DNA from: a bacterium
GTDB taxonomy: Bacteria > CAIWAD01
DNA: 64,000 nt
Assembly (NCBI GenBank): GCA_030685015.1
Contig: JAUXWS010000100.1
Span: 1 to 64,000, forward strand
Direction: 5' to 3'
The notes below the pieces were generated by a model that saw nothing but the letters and a program-made list of their open reading frames with translations, did not search any database and was not told the origin of the DNA. This document shows positions 58,464 to 64,000 of this stretch, one piece after another. Positions within the stretch are counted from its first letter, which is position 1; every line of letters starts with the position of its first letter. Both the position numbers and the translations under genes were made by a program.

Positions 58464-59008
58464 CTATCGTTTGCGGGCGCGGGACCGGCGGGATCCCTGA
58501 TTGGCCTTGCGCTCCTCGTCCCCCAGCCACTCGGCCGCGGCCGCCAGATCGAACACGCGTTCAAAGGGCAGGTCGTCCAGGAGCTCGAACGTGTAGGCCG
58601 GGAACCGATGGGCGATCACCGCGCGCGCCTGGAGGTACCAGGCCCCCTCCAGGTCCGCGCGTGCCGCCCTCAGAGCTTTTTTACCGTGATCTCCTTCGAG
58701 TAGCCCAGGACCTCCTGGATCTTCTCGGACAAGGCAGCGATCAGGCCCGGCTCCCAGGCGCCGCCCTGGTTGTATTCCAGCTCCTGGGCATCGATGGTCG
58801 GCGCCACCACGAAGGTCCGCACGATGTCCAGCGCCAGGCGCTGTTCATTGCCTTTCGCGCTCTTGGCCAGGCGGCTGAACTCGTCCCAGCTGGAGCCGCG
58901 CACGATGAAGCCACGGCCATCCGGCAGTTCCAGCTGGAACAGGCTCTGCTTGGGGTACTTGGTCTTGAGCTCTTTGATGAGCTCGGGCGTGATGGGGTTC
59001 GGGTCCAA
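58464..59008 (-). CDS. Tail assembly chaperone, -1 frameshift fusion product
   Basis: Translation that slips back one base at 58676-58682 leaves the 112-residue frame after Val-Lys-Lys and continues for 70 codons (ALRAARADLEGAWYLQARAV to SRRSRARKR) to the TAG at 58464, giving about 181 residues. A -1 open frame of exactly this kind, directly before the tape measure, is the arrangement of lambda G/GT and Mu-like chaperones, where the long form binds the tape measure. Confidence 0.85.
58622..58696 (-). promoter_or_regulatory. Programmed -1 ribosomal frameshift signal
   Basis: The slippery heptamer A-AAA-AAG is at 58676-58682 in the correct phase (zero-frame codons GTA AAA AAG CTC TGA). AAGGAG (58691-58696) lies eight bases upstream, like the stimulatory Shine-Dalgarno of dnaX. 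Downstream, CCTGGAGG (58646-58653) and CCTCCAGG (58628-58635) form a stem with a 10-base loop, extended by CGCGCG pairs (58656-58661 with 58622-58627). Confidence 0.85.
58670..59008 (-). CDS. Tail assembly chaperone, zero-frame product
   Basis: A 112-residue protein (PNPITPELIKELKTKYPKQS, LFQLELPDGRGFIVRGSSWD, GYSKEITVKKL) in the slot between tube and tape measure. It starts at TTG 59008: GGAGG lies four bases upstream and there is no ATG or GTG option in the segment. The open frame continues to 59575 only as an out-of-frame reading of the tube gene. It ends in the slippery AAA-AAG just before TGA. Confidence 0.82.
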   Translation of the reverse strand: MDPNPITPELIKELKTKYPKQSLFQLELPDGRGFIVRGSSWDEFSRLAKSAKGNEQRLALDIVRTFVVAPTIDAQELEYNQGGAWEPGLIAALSEKIQEVLGYSKEITVKKL

Positions 59009-59097
59009 GGGTCCTCCGGGGATTGAGGGATTGGGTGAAGCAGGGGAGGGTGACGCCGTGCCCAATGGCCGGAAGCGCCACCGTCCCCGGACAGATG

Positions 59098-59559
59098 CTA
59101 GAAGCCGAGCATGCCCGTGGCGAAGCCCGAGCACTTGACGCTGATCGCCTCCGCGTCCTCGCTGTCGGAGATGCCGCCGTCCGCGTTCGTGATCTCCACG
59201 CCCGTGAAGGTCTTGGACAGCACGCTGTTCAAACCCGGGTAGAAGAGCACGATGACGGCGTTCCGACAGTCGGTGGGGTTCAGGTAGAGCTCGCCGGCCG
59301 CCAGGCTGCCCAGCGCCATGACGGTCCTGAGCTCCACAAGGGAGATCAGCAGCTCCGTGATCTCGAAGTCGATCTCGTAGGTCGTGTGGTTGCTTCTGAC
59401 GACGCCGTGGGCGCCCTTGAAGCCCGCGCCGAAGACGGGCTTCTTGTCGGAAGCGATCTTCCAGTTGAAATTGACAAGCCCGAAGACGGGCATGCCATTG
59501 ATGAGCATCTTGACGCTGTTGCCCGCGATGCCGTCCGCGAAACCCGGCGTGGCCGTCAT
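59098..59559 (-). CDS. Phage tail tube protein
   Basis: A 153-residue protein in the tube slot directly downstream of the sheath gene. It has the beta-rich tube fold pattern (VKMLINGMPVFGLVNFNWKI, HTTYEIDFEITELLISLVEL, VLSKTFTGVEITNADGGISD) and a family-typical length. It would polymerise into the inner tube through which DNA passes. Confidence 0.75.
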   Translation of the reverse strand: MTATPGFADGIAGNSVKMLINGMPVFGLVNFNWKIASDKKPVFGAGFKGAHGVVRSNHTTYEIDFEITELLISLVELRTVMALGSLAAGELYLNPTDCRNAVIVLFYPGLNSVLSKTFTGVEITNADGGISDSEDAEAISVKCSGFATGMLGF

Positions 59560-59596
59560 GGCGCTTCTCCTTCACAGTTGTGGACGTTGCCGGCGG

Positions 59597-60991
59597 CTAG
59601 TCCAGGTAGACCTTCTCCAGGATGATCTCGAAGGCCTTCATGCTGTTGATGCTGATGCGGGCCTCGGCCTCGCCCAGGACCCGCATCTCGTCCGTGGACG
59701 TCAGCTGCAGCTCGTAGCTGTCGATCTCGCCCTTCTGCGTCATCAGGGCCAGGGGCTGACGCATGTCGGTCTCCATCAGGAGCAGGCCCTCGCCCGCCGA
59801 GTCGTTGGGCTTGCCCAGGTGCGGCAGCGCCGCCAGGCGGCAGGCCTTGCCCGCGGCGTAGGTCGCCCGCACCTTCTCGATGCGGTTGTAGGCACTGCCC
59901 TCCGGACAGCGCGTGTCGCTGCAGCCGAAGATCAGCCCCAGGCCGGGCTCATTGCGCATGTGGACCAGGTGCTCGGTCACCAGCAGCGTCTGCTGGCCGA
60001 CGTTCCACTCCGGACAGAGCTTGGAGACATTGGGCGCCGACTTGGCCAAGAGGCTCTCCTGGACCTTCAGCGCCGCGATCCTGCCCGAGACCGTCGAGGT
60101 GATGCGGTTCCAGTAGACGGTCCCGGCCATGTCCGTGTAGCGGGCCTCGCCCACCGGGATCACAGCATTCTGGTCCGCCACTGTGGCGATCAGGGCCTGG
60201 ACGGTGGAGAGGTAGGTCGACGTCTCGCCCGCCGTGGGCCGCAGCGGATCGGCCACCGTCATGCGCGGCACGTCCAGGAGGGCGAAGCGCTCGCCCAGAT
60301 TGCTCGTCACCATGGTGTTGCAGCTGGTGAGGATGGCCGCCCAGAGCGTCAGGCTGTCGGCGCCCACGAAGTGGACCCAGTTGACGTCCGTGTAATCCTC
60401 GCTGGCCGTGATGCCCGCCGTGACATCGCCATTCGCCAGTGTGAGGCCGTCGTTGCCGCCCGCCAGCGGGGCCGCAACCTTGGCCGCCACCAGGGCGCCA
60501 GCGCCGATGGTCGCCTTCACGATGCCCTGCCCGGCGTTGATGGCCGCCACCAGCGCCACGTTGGTTGTGCCCGTGAAGCTGTAGACGGCGTCCGTCTCAG
60601 GATCGACGATCTCCACCGTGCGGTTGCCCGCATCGGCTGTGATCGAGATCTCCACGGCGTTCCACCACGCACCCGGGTAATACCCATCGATGGTGAATGC
60701 CGTGCCCGTCGCACCAGGAATGGTCATGGTCGCCGTGGCCATGGCGCTGCCCGCCAGGCGCAAGGCGTAGATGACCGTGGAGCCCGCGTCCAGGCGCTCC
60801 AGGATGGCTTGCAGCAGGGGCCCACTCTTCAGTAAGTCCAGGGCGCTGCGCTTGTCGCTGATGATGTACCGGGTCAGCTTGTCGCCGCCCCCCGCCGCGC
60901 CGGCCACGAGCTCGACGGCCGTCGGCTTCTGGCTGAGACCGGCTCTGCCCGAGAAGTACTCGGTGTAGACGTCCTTGATGATCTTGCCCAC
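59597..60991 (-). CDS. Contractile tail sheath protein
   Basis: A 464-residue protein starting at GTG 60991. The N-terminal domain (IIKDVYTEYFSGRAGLSQKP), an immunoglobulin-like insertion (about 95-190), the central part (NWVHFVGADSLTLWAAILTSCN, TAGETSTYLSTVQALIATVA) and the C-terminal VLGEAEARISINSMKAFEIILEKVYLD fit tail sheath proteins of myovirus-like prophages. It contracts to drive the tube through the envelope, so the prophage is myovirus-like. Confidence 0.85.
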   Translation of the reverse strand: MGKIIKDVYTEYFSGRAGLSQKPTAVELVAGAAGGGDKLTRYIISDKRSALDLLKSGPLLQAILERLDAGSTVIYALRLAGSAMATATMTIPGATGTAFTIDGYYPGAWWNAVEISITADAGNRTVEIVDPETDAVYSFTGTTNVALVAAINAGQGIVKATIGAGALVAAKVAAPLAGGNDGLTLANGDVTAGITASEDYTDVNWVHFVGADSLTLWAAILTSCNTMVTSNLGERFALLDVPRMTVADPLRPTAGETSTYLSTVQALIATVADQNAVIPVGEARYTDMAGTVYWNRITSTVSGRIAALKVQESLLAKSAPNVSKLCPEWNVGQQTLLVTEHLVHMRNEPGLGLIFGCSDTRCPEGSAYNRIEKVRATYAAGKACRLAALPHLGKPNDSAGEGLLLMETDMRQPLALMTQKGEIDSYELQLTSTDEMRVLGEAEARISINSMKAFEIILEKVYLD

Positions 60992-61000
60992 GATGCCCCC

Positions 61001-61225
61001 TTACTTGCTGCCGGCCGGGGCCGCCAACCAGGCGGTCACCTTGGCCTCGAAGTCCGCCGGATCCACGAGGGCCGTCCGGGTCAGCCCATGCTCTACCAGC
61101 ACGCCTGCAGCTATTGGCGCAGGAACCTTCAGTCGTTTCACCACCGTCGCCGCGCGTTGCAGCCTATTCTCCGCCAGCTCTTTCGGCGGACCGACTTCGT
61201 CCGGAGGCTTATTGTCCTTTGGCAT
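61001..61225 (-). CDS. Small prophage protein upstream of the sheath gene
   Basis: A 74-residue basic, helical protein (ENRLQRAATVVKRLKVPAPI, then DPADFEAKVTAWLAAPAG). GGGAG lies seven bases before the ATG at 61225. Mu-like phages have a similarly small gene of unknown role before the sheath; I cannot assign a family. Confidence 0.65.
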   Translation of the reverse strand: MPKDNKPPDEVGPPKELAENRLQRAATVVKRLKVPAPIAAGVLVEHGLTRTALVDPADFEAKVTAWLAAPAGSK

Positions 61226-61236
61226 GCTTAGGCTCC

Positions 61237-61788
61237 CTAGTTCAGTTCGATGGTCTGCGAAATCGACTCCATGACCGGCGCGCGCTGGACCTCGTCCACC
61301 ACCCGCGCCCAAAGCTCCACATCCACGGTCCGCTGGGCCTCGAAGGGCGCGCTGGAAATCTGCGGACTCTGGTCGCTCTCGCCCAGTCCGCGCACGCGCT
61401 CCAGGTGAACGCCTGCGCCCGAATCCGTGTCCGTCAGGTCAAGGGCCAGGCCCGTGGCGTGCCGGCGCAGCAGGGCCCGGATCGCCTCGGCCACCTCGTC
61501 CACGAGGGTCGCGCCGCTCTTTGTCCCCAGCGCCGCGCTGCGCACGGTCAGGCGCAGGGACAGGCGACGGTTCCAGTGTTTCTCGTAGACCCACTCGCCC
61601 GCGTCCTCGTCCCACCAGCGCAGGTCGTAGCGCCCCGTGCCCTTCCCGTCCAGACGCTCGGCCGTCTTGGTGACCAGCACACAGGGCCAGCTCTCGCCGG
61701 CTTGCGTCCACGCCAAGTCGTCCTTGAACGCATGCAGCCCGGGATAAAGGCTGACCAGGTGCTGGGCGAAGGCGCGCTCAACGATCAT
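61237..61788 (-). CDS. Neck or tail-terminator protein
   Basis: A 183-residue protein (MIVERAFAQHLVSLYPGLHA, CVLVTKTAERLDG, YDLRWWDEDAGEWVYEKHWNRRL, FEAQRTVDVELWARVVDEVQ). Position between the gp10/G-like gene and the sheath fits a tail terminator or completion protein. The ATG overlaps the preceding stop as ATGA. Confidence 0.6.
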   Translation of the reverse strand: MIVERAFAQHLVSLYPGLHAFKDDLAWTQAGESWPCVLVTKTAERLDGKGTGRYDLRWWDEDAGEWVYEKHWNRRLSLRLTVRSAALGTKSGATLVDEVAEAIRALLRRHATGLALDLTDTDSGAGVHLERVRGLGESDQSPQISSAPFEAQRTVDVELWARVVDEVQRAPVMESISQTIELN

Positions 61789-62279
61789 GCCAGGTATTTC
61801 CCAACGGCTGCGAACGCCAGCTCCACCGCATGCTCGACGGTTGTCGGCGCCATGGCCACGCCCATCAACCAGGCCGGCTGCATGAAGGGTTTGGGTTTGG
61901 GATGCACGTAGAAATAGGTCCGCGTCTCGCCCTGCGGGATCCGATGCCTCACCAGCCACTCCCGCAGGCCCGGGATGTTGTCCACCTTGACGAAGTGCCC
62001 CACCGTTCCGAACTCCACGGGCGCGGCGTACTCGCTGGGCGTTCCCACGAGGACGGTCAGGGGACTCACCACGACGATGTGGATCGAGGCCCGCAGCGCC
62101 CCCAGATCGATGGCGCCCTCATCGCGCAGGCTCGTCTTGGCCTGGGCCTGCACGACCTGCGCGATCTGCAGGATGGCCAGGGCCAGGCTCTTGGCCAGGA
62201 CGCCGGGAAAGGCCTTCAGCAGCTTCTGGGTCTTGCCCAGGGCCTTCTTGTCCAGCAGCATGGTCACGCCGTCCAGCAT
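61785..62279 (-). CDS. HK97 gp10-like/virion morphogenesis protein
   Basis: A 164-residue protein with the gp10-like layout: helical N-terminus (KKALGKTQKLLKAFPGVLAK), ALRASIHIVVVSPLTVLVGTPSEYAAPVEFGT and the C-terminal FMQPAWLMGV. The Y-A-x-x-V-E-F-G-T motif is characteristic. It contributes to head-tail joining. TAATG coupling with the upstream neck gene. Confidence 0.75.
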   Translation of the reverse strand: MLDGVTMLLDKKALGKTQKLLKAFPGVLAKSLALAILQIAQVVQAQAKTSLRDEGAIDLGALRASIHIVVVSPLTVLVGTPSEYAAPVEFGTVGHFVKVDNIPGLREWLVRHRIPQGETRTYFYVHPKPKPFMQPAWLMGVAMAPTTVEHAVELAFAAVGKYLA

Positions 62280-62653
62280 TAGACGCCTCCGTGCAGCTGC
62301 TTGGTGGACAGCTCCAGATGCGTCACCGTGCCGAAAAGGTCTCTGGGCACGATATCCACCACGCGGTAGCGATGCCCACCGTGCGTGAACTCGTCGCCCT
62401 CGGCCACCACCGTCGTCGCCCCCACGATCACCAAGAGCTCGTGCCCCACCTGCAAAAGATCCTCCGGGGCCTTGGCCGTCACGACGGCCGGGACGGCGAC
62501 GGGAGACCCAAAGCTCTCGCCTGGGTCTCCCGCAAAGCCCGTGGACGTGGGAGCCTGGCGCCCCAGGAGCTGGATGACGTCGCCTGTCGAGACAAGCATG
62601 TCCGCCACATCCCGCAGGGCCAGGGCCGCCTCGGATGCCGTCAAATAGCTCAT
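62279..62653 (-). CDS. Head-tail joining protein
   Basis: A 124-residue protein, beta-rich in its C-terminal half (ELLVIVGATTVVAEGDEFTHGGHRYRVVDI). This is the shape and place of head-tail stopper proteins next to gp10-like genes. It overlaps the neighbour by four bases. Confidence 0.6.
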   Translation of the reverse strand: MSYLTASEAALALRDVADMLVSTGDVIQLLGRQAPTSTGFAGDPGESFGSPVAVPAVVTAKAPEDLLQVGHELLVIVGATTVVAEGDEFTHGGHRYRVVDIVPRDLFGTVTHLELSTKQLHGGV

Positions 62654-63099
62654 GCGGCATCCGTTTCGATGACGGATCCGCGCTCAAAGAGCAGGGATTG
62701 CAGGGCCGCCAGGCGATCGCCCTCGCTGAGATCCACCAGCCGCTGGTATTCGCCCTGGGCGTGGCTGAGCAGCTCGCGCCAGGCGCCAACCGCACGCGAG
62801 GCATCGATCTCAATGGCACCTGCCTTGAAACTCGGGCGCCGGGACGCCTTGGCGATCTCGATCCGGCAGCAGGTGGGCGTGGACGCCAGGAGCAAGAGCT
62901 CCATGTCCAGGTCCGTCAGCTCCGGCGTGATCGTCTCCTGGTCCGCCTCCACCAGGTAAGACCGCTCGAAGTCGCGGTTCATGGCCGCCACTCCCCTTTT
63001 CAGGGCATTGCGCAGCTGCTCGGTCGTCAGATCGGCCTCGTCGGCCGCGACCAGCTCGCCGCGCAGAACCTGGATGAGGGTGGTGATCGTGGTGGCCAT
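62650..63099 (-). CDS. Head-tail connector/adaptor protein
   Basis: A 149-residue mainly helical protein (LTTEQLRNALKRGVAAMNRD, LDMELLLLASTPTCCRIEIA, AWRELLSHAQGEYQRLVD), resembling gp6-type adaptor proteins that dock below the portal. Position between capsid and stopper genes agrees. Confidence 0.6.
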   Translation of the reverse strand: MATTITTLIQVLRGELVAADEADLTTEQLRNALKRGVAAMNRDFERSYLVEADQETITPELTDLDMELLLLASTPTCCRIEIAKASRRPSFKAGAIEIDASRAVGAWRELLSHAQGEYQRLVDLSEGDRLAALQSLLFERGSVIETDAA

Positions 63100-63106
63100 G
63101 GGTCAG

Positions 63107-63556
63107 CTACCGCCGCCCACCGCGCGAGGTCCGGGTCTGGGACTTGGGCGGGGCCACCGGCGGGGCCGGCGCGGGCACCAGAAGCTCATCCGCATCCGCG
63201 AAGGGATCCGGCGCGGCGCCGCCATCATCCTCGCCCACGACGGGGTCGGGGTCAGGGTCGGTCGTGCCGGCCGACGGGTCCGCAAGGGGATCTTCGCCGC
63301 TTGTGTCCTTGTCCACGTCGCCGTCCGCGGTGCTGGCATCCTCGCCCGTGTGGTCGATGCCGTCCGCCGTGAGCCCGCCGCCCGCCGGGTTGGCGACCTG
63401 GGCAAGCAGCTCCTCGTCGAGCTCGATGATCTCCAGCAGGTGCTCGTGCTTGCCCACCAGCTCCGGCAGCTCGCCACGAATGAGGGTCGGCGCGTTCACC
63501 TGGAACACCCAGTCGCCGATCACCACCGTCGTGGTCTTGGCTTTTACCTGAAACAT
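63107..63556 (-). CDS. Acidic low-complexity prophage head-region protein
   Basis: A 149-residue protein. The first ~45 residues fold-like (TTVVIGDWVFQVNAPTLIRG), after which it becomes a disordered tract rich in Asp, Pro, Gly and Ala, ending in a basic SQTRTSRGGRR. No family is recognised. It follows the capsid gene, where decoration or scaffold-like proteins are common, which is inference. Confidence 0.6.
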   Translation of the reverse strand: MFQVKAKTTTVVIGDWVFQVNAPTLIRGELPELVGKHEHLLEIIELDEELLAQVANPAGGGLTADGIDHTGEDASTADGDVDKDTSGEDPLADPSAGTTDPDPDPVVGEDDGGAAPDPFADADELLVPAPAPPVAPPKSQTRTSRGGRR

Positions 63557-63631
63557 GCGTCCTCCTGTCCTGGGGAGAGTGCCGGCCGGGCAAGTCCCCG
63601 GCCGGCCATGTCGTTCCTGCGAGTCGGCTGC

Positions 63632-64000
63632 CTAGGCCGTGATGACGACCTTGAAGACCAGGTCGGGGCGCGTGATGCCCATCGCGCACTCCTGCCAGGT
63701 CAGGAAGCCCACCTTGAAGCCCTTCTTCTCGGGATCCACGCGCAGGGCCGTGCGGATGGCGTACTTGCCCACCTCCATGTCCGGCAGGAGGATCACCTCG
63801 TCCGTCTTCATGGACGCGCTGTTGATCAGCCCCGCGCCCTGCAGGCGGTTGAGGATGCCCTTCTCCACGAACTCGCGCCGGGACTCGTTGTCCAGGCCGA
63901 AGTCCTTCAGGTCGATGATGCGGCTGCCGCGGATCAGGATGAACCGAGGCGTCAGCTCCAGGTCGTTGATCTTGCCGATGGCCGTGTAGAGGCCCGTGTC
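63632..64000 (-). CDS. Probable major capsid protein, C-terminal part
   Basis: The last 122 residues of a gene that begins beyond the right edge. The segment (PRFILIRGSRIIDLKDFGLD, MEVGKYAIRTALRVDPEKKG, TWQECAMGITRPDLVFKVVI) reads like the C-terminal axial domain of a phage major capsid protein. Its place, just before the head-completion genes, supports this. The GTG at 63868 that opens a shorter frame is internal. Confidence 0.6.
   Translation of the reverse strand, partial: DTGLYTAIGKINDLELTPRFILIRGSRIIDLKDFGLDNESRREFVEKGILNRLQGAGLINSASMKTDEVILLPDMEVGKYAIRTALRVDPEKKGFKVGFLTWQECAMGITRPDLVFKVVITA

Overview
This 64 kb, GC-rich window reads as chromosomal DNA from a Gram-negative bacterium of the FCB superphylum outside classical Bacteroidota. 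The clues are an outer-membrane operon with a TonB-dependent receptor, a PorV/PorQ-family protein and a large secreted protein with a type IX-like C-terminal domain, a MurC with Bacteroidota-style motifs, and hpnCDE squalene genes. The phylum is inferred from family knowledge; there is no rRNA gene in the window to confirm it.

Layout. 1-1140: an intact RAYT-like HUH transposase gene lies between two arrays of an 11-bp tandem repeat; the right array abuts a strong terminator. 1164-14937 (minus): TonB receptor with a Ca-loop insert, beta-helix lipoprotein, type IX-like secreted protein, PorV-like protein and large lipoprotein, probably one operon. 15312-20195 (minus): sigma-54 activator, Wzz-like chain-length protein, lipoprotein and PilZ protein. 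20398-23334: murC and dapF (plus), then a convergent BrnT/BrnA-type toxin-antitoxin pair whose toxin frame has lost its stop. 23476-29370 (minus): MFS transporter, acetyltransferase, RsgA, sigma-54 response regulator and an undecaprenyl-phosphate sugar transferase. 29601-34292 (plus): small hypothetical, NfeD plus SPFH pair, SatD plus DUF3307-like pair, acetyltransferase and a SET-domain methyltransferase. 34278-41544 (minus): TsaB then CdaA, a PDZ protein then a TolC-like protein, hpnC, hpnD and hpnE, and a small zinc-finger protein.

From the CAT-anticodon tRNA at 42040-42113 to the right edge there is a contractile-tailed prophage, all on the minus strand and truncated by the window. In transcription order: capsid C-terminus, head and neck proteins, sheath, tube, tail assembly chaperone, tape measure, baseplate hub, spike, gp25/W, J and I proteins, a chain of tail-fibre proteins, a lysis cassette and a terminator. 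It begins at the 3' end of the tRNA, as expected for integration into a tRNA gene.

Two prophage features stand out. The tail assembly chaperone carries a canonical A AAA AAG -1 frameshift site with a dnaX-like upstream Shine-Dalgarno and a downstream stem-loop. The gene boundaries between three consecutive tail-fibre genes both fall at the same place inside a carbohydrate-binding-like beta-sandwich domain, so each upstream protein ends with the first strand of the domain that the next protein completes. This may be strand donation between fibre segments.
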